From Weeksellaceae bacterium (lineage in GTDB: Bacteria > Bacteroidota > Bacteroidia > Flavobacteriales > Weeksellaceae), in assembly GCA_949788275.1 (NCBI GenBank), contig OX460916.1, positions 2,666,001 through 2,730,000 on the forward strand: DNA of 64,000 bases, given 5' to 3'. The notes under the pieces were generated by a model, which worked only from the letters and a program-made list of their open reading frames with translations, made no database searches and was not told the DNA's origin. Every line of letters begins with the position of its first letter. The first letter of the stretch is position 1. Position numbers and translations under genes: made by a program. This document shows positions 43,454 through 52,189 of the stretch, one piece after another.

Positions 43454-44025
43454 TATTTAACTACAAAAACAATATTCATATAAGAGAAATCTGAAGGTTC
43501 CCCAACTACCCGGTACGTCATTAAACCAGCATCGGTAATATGTACATCTTTAATCACCGCTTCATCGTAATACGTTACATAATAATATAAGTCATCTGAA
43601 GATGAAAAATAAGGAATCGATTGCGGAGCCAAGGGGCTTTTCACCTTCGGTGTTTCAAATTGATTTTTATAAACACTAAATAGATCAACTTGTGGAGTAT
43701 CCCCAATATTATCGGTGTTTATAACCATTGAAGGCATATAAAAAAAGCGAACATTATTTCCTAAACAAACCCAATCTGGGTTCGTTTTATCACCGACGTT
43801 TTGACTTAAACATTGCCTTGTAGTATCATACACCAATAACCCATTCTCAGGTTGAGCAATGTTTTCACGTTCAGTTTTTGTCATTCGAGGAATTAAAATT
43901 CCTTTCGAATCCGATTTTACATCCAACATAGAACTTGGATCGGGTGTATTAGTATTAATCCCAACTTGTGCGAATACTAAGTTAGTAAGCAGTAATAAAG
44001 TAAAAGTGGTGAATAGATTTTTCAT
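43453..44025 (-). CDS. Exported protein with a VGINTNTP/MLDVKSDSKG head
   Basis: 190 residues: signal peptide cut before QVGINTNTPDPSSMLDVKSD, then SKGILIPRMTKTERENI and a GLLVYDTT segment. This head is frequent in Bacteroidota surface proteins and resembles phage tail-fibre ends. The rest is unique to me. First gene of a two-gene operon under a regulatory region shared with an XRE gene; a -7 element TACCTTTG on the minus strand (44081-44088) fits its promoter. Confidence 0.75.
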   Translation of the reverse strand: MKNLFTTFTLLLLTNLVFAQVGINTNTPDPSSMLDVKSDSKGILIPRMTKTERENIAQPENGLLVYDTTRQCLSQNVGDKTNPDWVCLGNNVRFFYMPSMVINTDNIGDTPQVDLFSVYKNQFETPKVKSPLAPQSIPYFSSSDDLYYYVTYYDEAVIKDVHITDAGLMTYRVVGEPSDFSYMNIVFVVK

Positions 44026-44060
44026 AAAAAATTGATTTTTAATATTTTTGGTATTATATA

Positions 44061-44151
44061 TGCATAGTCAAAAACGTCTGCAAAGGTAACTATCAAAGTC
44101 GCATTACAGTATGCACTAATGAATAGGAATATTCACTAATGCATGACTATG
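44061..44151. promoter_or_regulatory. Divergent control region with paired repeats
   Basis: Inverted repeat CATAGTCA (44063-44070) / TGACTATG (44144-44151), direct repeat CACTAATG at 44114 and 44134 (20 bp apart, two helical turns), and minus-strand -7 element TACCTTTG (44081-44088). The layout suits operators for the XRE protein next door (inference). Confidence 0.45.
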
Positions 44152-44190
44152 TGTTATATTGTGTAATCAATTGTTTTTAAAAAAAAGAAT

Positions 44191-44583
44191 ATGTCCATAG
44201 GCACCCGTATTAAACAGTTACGTACTAAAAAAGGAATATCTCAAGAGTATATTGCGGAAGTTCTAATGGTTTCTCAATCGAAATATAGCCGTTTCGAAAG
44301 TGGTATTTCAGCATTAGACTGGAATGTAATACCCAATCTCACTAAATTGCTTGAAGTGAGTTATGAAGATCTGTTTGACTTCAAGGATAGAAAAGATCTC
44401 GTATTGGCAGACCCTATTTTAAACACTTCTATTCAAAATTTAGTCGAAGGTCAGAAAGTATTAAGCGATTTAGAAAAAGCATATCGCGAATTGTTGATAA
44501 AAAAGGAACGGGCATATCAAGCAGTCATTAAAGAAAAAGATGACAATATTGAAAAATTATTACAGATTATTCAACAATCGTAA
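44191..44583 (+). CDS. XRE-family regulator with C-terminal coiled coil
   Basis: 130 residues: HTH_3 domain (about 6-62; IKQLRTKKGISQEYIAEVLMVSQSKYSRFESG), then a charged helix of about 45 residues (KVLSDLEKAYRELLIKKERAYQAVIKEKD) likely to dimerise. Divergent from the surface-protein operon, so probably its regulator. Confidence 0.85.
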   Translation: MSIGTRIKQLRTKKGISQEYIAEVLMVSQSKYSRFESGISALDWNVIPNLTKLLEVSYEDLFDFKDRKDLVLADPILNTSIQNLVEGQKVLSDLEKAYRELLIKKERAYQAVIKEKDDNIEKLLQIIQQS

Positions 44584-44658
44584 ACGATTAGATGAAACAA
44601 TCTTGTACAAAATAATGCATCTATAAAGCCTAAGCTCTATTCAACAACAAAAAAACAA

Positions 44659-44666
44659 TATCTTTG
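44659..44666 (+). promoter_or_regulatory. -7 element of rluF, start-proximal
   Basis: TATCTTTG ends 4 nt before the ATG at 44671; leaderless transcript likely. Confidence 0.6.
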
Positions 44667-44670
44667 TTCA

Positions 44671-45567
44671 ATGGAAAATCAATTGATTCGTCTCAATAAA
44701 TATATCAGCGATAGCGGGATGTGTTCTCGCCGAGAAGCCGATAAATTTATCGAAAATAGAATGGTCCAAATCAATGGACGTACGGCTAAAATTGGTGCCC
44801 AAGTAAAGGCAACCGACCATGTGACTGTCAGTGGAAACTTGATAGAGCCTCGCGAGAAAGAACATGCTGTATACATCGTTTTCAATAAACCGGTAGGTGT
44901 TACCTGTACAACCGACTCTACAGACCCCGACAACATTGTTGACTATATTTCTTTTGGCGAACGCATCTTCCCTATTGGTCGTTTAGACAAAGACTCTCAA
45001 GGACTAATTATGCTCACCAGCGATGGCGACATTGTCAATAAGATTTTACGCGCAGGAAACAATCACGAAAAAGAATATATTGTTACGGTCAATAAGCCCT
45101 TCAACGATCAATTCTTAAAAGGAATGGCCAGTGGAGTGCCTATCTTAGGCGTAAATACCAAAAAATGTAAAATTATACAAGAATCACCAACCGTTTTCCG
45201 AATTACATTGGTTCAAGGACTAAATAGACAAATCCGCCGTATGTGTGAACATTTTGGATATACCGTCACCAAACTAGTCCGCGTACGCATGATGAACATT
45301 AACCTTAATGTGCCCGTTGGGCAATACCGCGAATTAACGTCTATCGAAATGGACGAATTAAATAAGGCCATTAAAAATTCCAGTAGCGAAGATCAAAAGC
45401 AAAAAGCAAAACCCAAAAAACCAGCGAGTTCATCTGGAAAAAAACCCGCAACAGCATCAGCACCGAAATCGCCTGGTAAAAAATTTCATACCAAAGCAAA
45501 CGGAAAATCCTACGGCAGTAAGTCCAAATCAACCGGAAGACCTTCTTCTAGAAGTAAAAAACGATAA
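44671..45567 (+). CDS. rluF: 23S rRNA pseudouridine synthase RluF-type
   Basis: 298 residues: S4 RNA-binding domain (about 6-50), then RsuA/RluB/E/F catalytic domain with Asp106 in [10 protein letters not shown] and [18 protein letters not shown]. The order fits RluF, which modifies U2604 of E. coli 23S rRNA. The last 60 residues are a Lys/Ser/Pro tail of low complexity, absent from E. coli RluF. Terminator follows the stop. Confidence 0.87.
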   Translation: MENQLIRLNKYISDSGMCSRREADKFIENRMVQINGRTAKIGAQVKATDHVTVSGNLIEPREKEHAVYIVFNKPVGVTCTTDSTDPDNIVDYISFGERIFPIGRLDKDSQGLIMLTSDGDIVNKILRAGNNHEKEYIVTVNKPFNDQFLKGMASGVPILGVNTKKCKIIQESPTVFRITLVQGLNRQIRRMCEHFGYTVTKLVRVRMMNINLNVPVGQYRELTSIEMDELNKAIKNSSSEDQKQKAKPKKPASSSGKKPATASAPKSPGKKFHTKANGKSYGSKSKSTGRPSSRSKKR

Positions 45568-45583
45568 AACTAAAATTCATTAT

Positions 45584-45613
45584 AAAAGCCTTATTTCTCG
45601 AAGGCTTTTTTTT
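45584..45613 (+). terminator. Terminator of rluF
   Basis: AAAAGCCTT/AAGGCTTTT stem (45584-45592 with 45601-45609), 8-nt loop, T-run; directly followed by a repeat copy. Confidence 0.8.
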
Positions 45614-45727
45614 GGGGCGGCCCCTTCGGGCCAGGCTATACGCTAAATCTTTGCTGCAACAACCTCTGGGTTAATTCAAGATAGAGGTGGCAGCAAAGGA
45701 TACCGCTCCTATCCTTGCCGCAGTCCC
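45614..45727. repeat. Intergenic repeat, right module only (reversed)
   Basis: Reversed G+C-rich part: GGGGCGGCCCC at the left, ATCTTTGCTGCAA, GGTGGCAGCAAAGGAT and CCTTGCCGCAG at the right. Compared with the copies at 15261 and 32795 the AACGTGTTCG hairpin is missing, the first stem is changed to GGCCC-CTTC-GGGCC, and the spacer between the two GCAGCAAAG-type boxes differs. The rest of the gap up to 45944 shows only a -7 element. Confidence 0.8.
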
Positions 45728-45900
45728 ATTCTTAACACTGATAGTAAAAACAATAATCCCAATTTGTTTTCTTTCAATCCATTTATAAGAATCCGAACAA
45801 CTCATAATCCTTTTTCATAAAATCGGAATTAAATCATTCTTATCCTATCAACCTTTCAAGAATACCCGAAAATACCATAGCTCATTTTTAGTTGGTCAAT

Positions 45901-45908
45901 TAAATTTG
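45901..45908 (+). promoter_or_regulatory. -7 element of the S9 peptidase gene
   Basis: TAAATTTG, 36 bp before the ATG at 45945. Confidence 0.55.
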
Positions 45909-45944
45909 TATTTTTCAAGCTTAAAATCTTTCAAAAAACAATAC

Positions 45945-48395
45945 ATGAAGAAAATTGTTCTATCCCTGATGCTTTTATCGATGAGTTTTGGCTCATTAAA
46001 AGCACAGGAAAACTTAAGCTACCAACAACCTCATACCGCAATTCTTAATTTAGCGGATGCCGATGTACCCCCTACCTTTAGCGTAGATGGAAAAGGCGAA
46101 AATGCTTTTTTATCCTACAAAAGCCGTTATAAATCAATTGATGAATTATCGGAAACCGAATATCGTTTAGCGGGTTTACGAATTAACCCCCTAACCAACA
46201 TTAATTCGCGTGAAAACTTTAACGAGCGTATCACTTTTTACGATCTTAAGTCTTCCCAAGAAAAAACCATTCAAGGTTTACCAGCGAAAGGGCGTTTTTC
46301 CAACCAAACATGGAACTATGACCACTCAAAATACGCCATTACCAATACAACGGCAAAAGGGGTAGAACTTTGGATTGTCGACCTAAAAACAGTGAAAGCA
46401 ACCAAAGTGTTCGAAGATCATTTAAATGCAAACCTGGGCCGTCCATTCACCTGGATGTCCGACAATCAACACGTGATCGTTCGTGCAATTCCTTCAGATA
46501 AGAAAACGCTAATCGATAACAAAGATGCTGCTCCTACCGGACCAACAATCTCTGTGAGTGATGGTAAAGAAGCTCAAAATAGAACCTATCAGGATTTATT
46601 AACCAATAAAAACGATGAATTCAATTTCGAACAGTTAGCCCGAGCTGAATTATACATGGTTGATGTAACTACAGGTTCAAAGAAACTTTGGAAAGAGGCA
46701 GCTATGTATACTGGTATAGCCAGTTCTCCAGATGGTAACTTTATTCTTACCAGTGAAATTCAACAACCCTTCTCTTATATTGTCACCTACAACAGCTTTC
46801 CTTCAGTAGATAATATTTACGACCGTCATGGAAAGTTGGTAAAACAAGTGAATAAAAAAGATTTACAAGAAGTTGTTCCTAAAGGATTCTCTTCAACCAT
46901 TGAAGGAAAACGTAATCTTCATTGGCGTGCAGATAAACCATCTTCAATCTATTGGGTTGAAGCATTAGATGGTGGTGATGCTAATAAACCAGCTGAATTC
47001 CGTGACGCGGTCTATCAGTTAGATGCTCCTTTTACAGCAGAAAAGAAATTATTAGTAAAAACCAAAGATCGTTACCGTGGTATTATTTGGGGTAACGACG
47101 AAGTAGCCTTGGTAAGAGATAGCTGGTACAATACCCGTAACGAAAGTTACTATTTATTCAATCCATCAAACGCCAAACAAGAAGCAAAACGTTTTTTTAG
47201 CCGTAATTCCCAAGATGCTTACAATGATCCTGGAACTTTCGTAACTGAAAAAAATGCGTACGGTTTTCAAACATTGGTCATCAATAAAGGAAAATTAATG
47301 CTCGAGGGTGAAGGTATTTCACCTGAAGGTATTCTACCTTTTATCGATGATTTTGATGTAAAAACGTTAAAAACATCTCGTTTATGGAGAGCTCAAAAAT
47401 CGAATCAATTAGAGTCTATTGTTAATATTATCGACCCTAGAAAAGGAATTATACTAGAACGAATTCAATCACAAAATCAATACCCCAACCTATACGTTCG
47501 TAACGTCTTCCAACGCGGTGGAAAACCAAAACAAATTACCTTTAATAAAAACCCATTTCAGTCGTTACAAGATGTTTCGAAAGAAGTTATCAAATACAAA
47601 CGTGCTGATGGTGTAGAATTATCGGGTACATTATACTTACCACCAAATTACGATAAGAAGAAAAAAGAGAAACTTCCCATGTTAATGTGGGCTTACCCAC
47701 GCGAATTTAAAGATGTTGCTACAGCAGGGCAGGTGACCACTTCTGAAAACCAATTTACTTCACCTTCATATGGTGGACCCGTTTTTTGGGCATTAAGAGG
47801 GTATGTTGTTTTAGATAACGCCGCTTTCCCTATTATCGGAGAAGGAACCCAAGAACCCAACGATACATTTGTTGAACAATTGGTAGGGAATGCAAAAGCA
47901 GCTATCGATGCTGTTGACGCTTTAGGCTACATCGACCGCGAACGCGTAGCTGTAGGAGGTCACTCGTACGGGGCATTTATGACGGCGAACTTGTTATCTC
48001 ATTCAAATCTATTTGCAGCAGGTATTGCTCGTTCAGGGGCCTACAACCGTACGTTAACGCCTTTCGGTTTTCAGTCAGAACAACGTAATTATTGGGAAGC
48101 TCCTGAAGTATACAACACCATGGCTCCGTTTCAAAATGCAAACAAGATGAAAACGCCTTTGTTGTTAATTCACGGTGAAGCCGACAACAATACGGGGACT
48201 TTCCCAATGCAGTCTGAGCGTTATTTCAATGCCTTAAAAGGGCTTGGTGCTACAACCCGTTTGGTTCTTTTACCGAAAGAATCACACGGCTATGCAGCCA
48301 AAGAATCTGTTTTGCATATGTTATGGGAACAAGATCAATGGTTAGAAAAATACGTTAAGAACAAAGGAAAGGACGCTAAAGATTCTAAGAAATAA
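45945..48395 (+). CDS. S9-family serine peptidase (prolyl oligopeptidase type), exported
   Basis: 816 residues from ATG 45945, where a signal peptide begins (MKKIVLSLMLLSMSFGSLKA); an earlier in-frame start would cover the -7 element. Beta-propeller-like half to about 560, then the alpha/beta hydrolase domain with Ser674 in GGHSYGAF, Asp747 in HGEADNNTG and His781 in ESHGYA. Likely periplasmic; glutamyl or prolyl specificity cannot be told. Charged Lys-rich C-terminus. Monocistronic. Confidence 0.9.
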   Translation: MKKIVLSLMLLSMSFGSLKAQENLSYQQPHTAILNLADADVPPTFSVDGKGENAFLSYKSRYKSIDELSETEYRLAGLRINPLTNINSRENFNERITFYDLKSSQEKTIQGLPAKGRFSNQTWNYDHSKYAITNTTAKGVELWIVDLKTVKATKVFEDHLNANLGRPFTWMSDNQHVIVRAIPSDKKTLIDNKDAAPTGPTISVSDGKEAQNRTYQDLLTNKNDEFNFEQLARAELYMVDVTTGSKKLWKEAAMYTGIASSPDGNFILTSEIQQPFSYIVTYNSFPSVDNIYDRHGKLVKQVNKKDLQEVVPKGFSSTIEGKRNLHWRADKPSSIYWVEALDGGDANKPAEFRDAVYQLDAPFTAEKKLLVKTKDRYRGIIWGNDEVALVRDSWYNTRNESYYLFNPSNAKQEAKRFFSRNSQDAYNDPGTFVTEKNAYGFQTLVINKGKLMLEGEGISPEGILPFIDDFDVKTLKTSRLWRAQKSNQLESIVNIIDPRKGIILERIQSQNQYPNLYVRNVFQRGGKPKQITFNKNPFQSLQDVSKEVIKYKRADGVELSGTLYLPPNYDKKKKEKLPMLMWAYPREFKDVATAGQVTTSENQFTSPSYGGPVFWALRGYVVLDNAAFPIIGEGTQEPNDTFVEQLVGNAKAAIDAVDALGYIDRERVAVGGHSYGAFMTANLLSHSNLFAAGIARSGAYNRTLTPFGFQSEQRNYWEAPEVYNTMAPFQNANKMKTPLLLIHGEADNNTGTFPMQSERYFNALKGLGATTRLVLLPKESHGYAAKESVLHMLWEQDQWLEKYVKNKGKDAKDSKK

Positions 48396-48420
48396 GAACG
48401 TACTCGTCTTTATCAAACAT

Positions 48421-48455
48421 AAAAAAACGCCACTGGAATCCAGTGGCGTTTTTTT
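48421..48455. terminator. Bidirectional terminator after the S9 peptidase gene
   Basis: 16-bp stem A7-CGCCACTGG / CCAGTGGCG-T7, loop AAT; serves the convergent pseudouridine synthase gene also. Confidence 0.92.
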
Positions 48456-48469
48456 ATTATTTACAATAA

Positions 48470-49408
48470 TTACATCATCTTAAGAAAGTTAACTTCCAAT
48501 TCTGTTAGTGCGCGGTAATCGCCACGTTGAACAGTCTTTTTCGTCAACCCTGCAAAAGACACACGGTCTAAGGCATCAATTTTGTAACCTAATTTTTCAA
48601 AAATTCTACGCACGACACGGTTCCATCCAATATGGATTTCTAAACCAATTTCGTTTTTAGGGCGTTTTTCGATATAAGAAATCGCATCGATTTCAGCAAT
48701 CCCTTCTGGAATTAATCGAATACCCTTCTTAATCTCTGCCATATCCACAGCCGTTAAGTTTTTATCCAAGGTGACATGGTAAATTTTCTTTACATCATGA
48801 CTTGGGTGTGTTAACTTTTTCGTTAAGTAACCATCATTGGTAAAAAGAAGAACCCCTGAAGTTTGACGATCTAATCGTCCCACAGGAAAAATACGAGCGG
48901 TCGTCGCGCTCGACATTAAGTCCATTACTGTTTTACGATCTTTCTCATCTTTTGCTGTTGAGATAAAACCTTTTGGTTTGTTTAATAAGAAGTAAACATT
49001 CTTCTCTGAAGAGATTTTCTTGCCGTCAAAACGGACTTCGTCTCCTGGCTGAACCTTGTATCCCATTTCTGAGACCACATTTCCGTTTACTGTAACAATT
49101 CCAGTTTTGATCAGTTCGTCGGCCTCTCTTCTGGATGCAATCCCTGCATTCGCTACATATTTGTTCAAACGAATTGTGCCATCATCAACCGGTGCTGCTT
49201 TTAGCTTTCGTACGAAAGGCTTGGCGCCATGTTTCTGAAACGGTTTTTTAGGTCCAAAACTTTTGCCGCCTTCTGATCCCGATCCTGATCGTGATTCAGA
49301 TGTTGGTCTTCCCTTTCCTGCAGATGGTCGAGAGGAATTTGTTGATTTTCCTCTGTTATTCCCGCCTTGGGAATTTCTGTCATTGGATTGATTTCGTCTA
49401 TTATTCAT
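48470..49408 (-). CDS. RluB-type rRNA pseudouridine synthase with disordered N-terminus
   Basis: 312 residues from the ATG at 49408; an upstream TTG-type extension would overlap the prenyltransferase gene. First 75 residues are low complexity (Asn, Arg, Ser, Gly, Lys; SRSGSGSEGGKS), then S4 domain (about 78-125) and catalytic domain with Asp180 in GRLDRQTSGV and NRVVRRIFEKLGYKID. Modifies 23S rRNA (U2605 in E. coli RluB). It follows the UbiA gene by 13 bp. Confidence 0.88.
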   Translation of the reverse strand: MNNRRNQSNDRNSQGGNNRGKSTNSSRPSAGKGRPTSESRSGSGSEGGKSFGPKKPFQKHGAKPFVRKLKAAPVDDGTIRLNKYVANAGIASRREADELIKTGIVTVNGNVVSEMGYKVQPGDEVRFDGKKISSEKNVYFLLNKPKGFISTAKDEKDRKTVMDLMSSATTARIFPVGRLDRQTSGVLLFTNDGYLTKKLTHPSHDVKKIYHVTLDKNLTAVDMAEIKKGIRLIPEGIAEIDAISYIEKRPKNEIGLEIHIGWNRVVRRIFEKLGYKIDALDRVSFAGLTKKTVQRGDYRALTELEVNFLKMM

Positions 49409-49421
49409 TGATTGTCTATTA

Positions 49422-50345
49422 TTAAACTGCCTTCTTAAGATGAAGAAGTGCAATATTTTGCAAAGTTAGTGGATTTATTTCTATAAATACGATACTAAAT
49501 ACACCGATCACGATCATAAGTTTAAAAAAATAATGCAAAAGTTTATATTGTTGCTCCGTATGTAACTTCCATACAATGATTCCATTAAGAATAAAAAAAG
49601 TATTAGCCCCCCAAAAAAAGTATTTCATCGAGCCAATATTTGGACTATTAATCATATAAAAGCCCAATAAGCAATTGAGTAAAATCAGGGCTGATAGAAA
49701 GATTTTAGTCGCTCGTTCACCATATTTAATTGGAAAAGAATTGTAATGATAAATTAAGTCGGCTTTTTGCGAGCTCAAATTCTTAATTAAATCGGTCATT
49801 AACAAAAGAACCATTAAATAAAGCGCATGTTGAAAAATAGTCGCGGAATAATTATCAAAATAAAGCATGAGTGCGAAAAATGGAATAACGCGTAAAACCA
49901 CCAAATAAAGATTCTTTATCAAGGCAAACTGATTAATCTTGTGGCTATAAAACCAGACCAAGAACTGATAAATCAAGAAAAAAACCACTACGCGCCAAGA
50001 CACAAAACTGGCTACGATCAGTGCAGAGGCATTTAATACAATATACGTTGTTAATTTAAACGATTGCGATACCTGACGATGCAAATAAGCCTGCATGGGC
50101 TGTTTAATAAAGTCTTTTTCTAAATCATAGAAATTATTAATAATATAACCTGCAGCAACACACAACAAAGAAGATAAAATAATCCCATTAATGGAATAGT
50201 TCTTTAAAATGCTTAGATGGTGTTGATCCGAGGCAAAGATAAATAGAGATGCCAAGTATTGGGCTAACATCAATATAATTAGATTATAACCTCGAATCAC
50301 AGAAAATAAAGCGATCAGTTTTATGAGTATTTTCTGAAAATTCAT
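49422..50345 (-). CDS. UbiA-family prenyltransferase (GGGP geranylgeranyltransferase type)
   Basis: 307 residues, eight or nine hydrophobic helices. The Asp motif N-x3-D-x3-D is Asn70/Asp74/Asp78 (NNFYDLEKD). Flavobacterial members of this group are annotated as geranylgeranylglycerol-phosphate geranylgeranyltransferases, making archaeal-type ether lipid precursors (established name, uncertain function here). It is 20 bp after mevalonate kinase, which makes its isoprenoid substrate. Confidence 0.85.
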   Translation of the reverse strand: MNFQKILIKLIALFSVIRGYNLIILMLAQYLASLFIFASDQHHLSILKNYSINGIILSSLLCVAAGYIINNFYDLEKDFIKQPMQAYLHRQVSQSFKLTTYIVLNASALIVASFVSWRVVVFFLIYQFLVWFYSHKINQFALIKNLYLVVLRVIPFFALMLYFDNYSATIFQHALYLMVLLLMTDLIKNLSSQKADLIYHYNSFPIKYGERATKIFLSALILLNCLLGFYMINSPNIGSMKYFFWGANTFFILNGIIVWKLHTEQQYKLLHYFFKLMIVIGVFSIVFIEINPLTLQNIALLHLKKAV

Positions 50346-50365
50346 AACAATGGCAAAAAATGGTT

Positions 50366-51280
50366 TTAAAATCGGTAGATAACTTCCGTATCAAATTCTT
50401 TTAAATGAAGTTTTGCTTGTTCATAGTCTTGCGTAAACCCAAGAACATAGCCACCGCCTCCTGAACCACATAATTTTAGGTAATAGGTATTGGTGTCGAT
50501 CCCTATTTTCCAAGCAGAAAGTAATTTGGTTGGAATCATTGGTCGAAAATGCTCTAATGCCCAGCTCGATAGTTTTTGTAAATTCGCAAATAAAGGGTTG
50601 TATTCGCCTTTTACGAAATAATCGATACACGCATTATTATACTTTATAAACTCCTCTTTTAGGGTATGTCTGAAGCCTTCGTTTTTCAGTTTTTCAAAGA
50701 AAATCTGTACCATCGGAGCCGTTTCTCCAGGAGTACCTGAATTGATTAAAAACACAGCACCTTTTCCGTTGGTTGAATGAGGTAAACCAATCGTTGAAAT
50801 ATCATCTTTCGATTGAATTAACAATGGAATGTTCATATAGCAAATCAACGGATCAATTCCCGAACTTTTCCCGTGAAAATAAGATTCCATTCGACCAAAA
50901 ATGCCTTTTAATTCAGCGATCTTATCTTTGGTTAATTCAAATTCTAAATCAATTTTATCAAAAGCGTATTTATCGTAAATAGCAGCCACTAATGCGCCTG
51001 AACTACCAACACCATATCCTTGCGGAATATTCGAATCAAAGTACATTCCATTATTCACGTCCTCCACAAAAGCCTGAGTGTTAAATATCGCTGAAAAATC
51101 CTTGGCCAAATAGGCCGCAAACTTTTTCAGATGGGCATTAGACTCTTGAGCCAATGCTGTTGAATCAAATTTTAATGCGCCTTGATAAAAATTATAAGGA
51201 ATCGTTAACCCCTTCGAGTTTTCTATGATTCCGTATTCTCCAAAAAGAAGAATTTTAGCGTAAAAAAAAGGTTTTTTCAT
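50366..51280 (-). CDS. Mevalonate kinase (GHMP family)
   Basis: 304 residues. Substrate loop AKILLFGEY at 8-16, ATP loop PQGYGVGSSG at 86-95, third GHMP motif KLCGSGGGGYVLGF near the C-terminus. Phosphorylates mevalonate, feeding isoprenoids; flavobacteria use the mevalonate pathway. Minus-strand -7 element TAAATTTG (51300-51307) lies 20 bp before the ATG. Heads the operon with the UbiA and RluB-type genes. Confidence 0.88.
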   Translation of the reverse strand: MKKPFFYAKILLFGEYGIIENSKGLTIPYNFYQGALKFDSTALAQESNAHLKKFAAYLAKDFSAIFNTQAFVEDVNNGMYFDSNIPQGYGVGSSGALVAAIYDKYAFDKIDLEFELTKDKIAELKGIFGRMESYFHGKSSGIDPLICYMNIPLLIQSKDDISTIGLPHSTNGKGAVFLINSGTPGETAPMVQIFFEKLKNEGFRHTLKEEFIKYNNACIDYFVKGEYNPLFANLQKLSSWALEHFRPMIPTKLLSAWKIGIDTNTYYLKLCGSGGGGYVLGFTQDYEQAKLHLKEFDTEVIYRF

Positions 51281-51510
51281 TCAATGTCGATTGTAGCTAC
51301 AAATTTACAAAAATTAAGCCACTCTATCCTCGTGTTTAATTATCAAATGAAAATACCTCATTCGCTTCCCATTTATTTTTGCTATTTTTAACAATGGAAT
51401 ATCTTTTGTAAAGAAGATGAACAACCTATCGCAAGTCGTTTTTGGTAGATTCGACTCGCTTTTTCAGAATAAACCATCGATTAAAGCAAGTCTTAATCTA
51501 TTTTAATCCT

Positions 51511-51518
51511 TAAATTTG
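51511..51518 (+). promoter_or_regulatory. -7 element of the CBS-NAD kinase operon, start-proximal
   Basis: TAAATTTG ends 5 nt before the ATG at 51524; leaderless transcript likely. Confidence 0.55.
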
Positions 51519-51523
51519 CGCCA

Positions 51524-52189
51524 ATGTACGTGACCGATTATCTATCGAAAGAGCTTAAACCAGGAAAAACAAGTAATTCTCCGCGGCAGCTTCTGCAACA
51601 AATGGAGTCCTACGTTGTTAATCATTTGCCTTTATTTGAAGGCTTAACCTATATTGGTAATATCGCCCATGAAGAGTTAATAGCCCTTATGGAAGAACAA
51701 ACGACAACTTCCTTCGATTATAAACCCTATTCTGATACCTTTTATCTGACGTCTCAACATACTTTATGGGACGCTATTCAATTAATGGATAAGGAACAAA
51801 CGAATTGTATTCCGGTCTTTGAGGAAGATGGATTTAAATTCTTAGGTCTATTAACCCAAGAGAAATTAATTTCCGGATTGGCTCACAATGAATTTGTTTC
51901 TGCCCAAGGTGTTAGTATGGTGGTAACCATTCATCGCCAAGAGTATTCTATGACAACCATTAGTAATATAATCGAAGCCAATAATGGGCAATTTCTAGCA
52001 GCCGTGGTACTTGGATCTTCAGAAGACAATATTCAAGTACTTGTTAAGTTTAATTCCGAGAATCTTTTATCGATTGGTGAGACCTTCGAAAGATATGGTT
52101 ATCAGATTGTACAAAAATTTTATACCGATCAAAAAGATCAATTACTTCAGCATCGGTATGCTCAATTATTAAAATTCATGAACACCTAA
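51524..52189 (+). CDS. CBS-domain protein
   Basis: 221 residues with a CBS pair in about 20-140 (TSQHTLWDAIQLMDKEQTNCIPVFEEDGFKFLGLLTQEKLI) and an ACT-like C-terminal part. Stands before NAD kinase in the Bacteroidota bamA cluster, with which it overlaps by 1 nt (TAATG). CBS pairs bind adenine nucleotides; a link to NAD kinase regulation is possible but unproven. Confidence 0.85.
   Translation: MYVTDYLSKELKPGKTSNSPRQLLQQMESYVVNHLPLFEGLTYIGNIAHEELIALMEEQTTTSFDYKPYSDTFYLTSQHTLWDAIQLMDKEQTNCIPVFEEDGFKFLGLLTQEKLISGLAHNEFVSAQGVSMVVTIHRQEYSMTTISNIIEANNGQFLAAVVLGSSEDNIQVLVKFNSENLLSIGETFERYGYQIVQKFYTDQKDQLLQHRYAQLLKFMNT

Noticed and set aside
42125-44025. The surface-protein pair as phage tail-fibre genes
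   Set aside because: The VGINTNTP head resembles some tail fibres, but signal peptides are present and there are no phage genes nearby.
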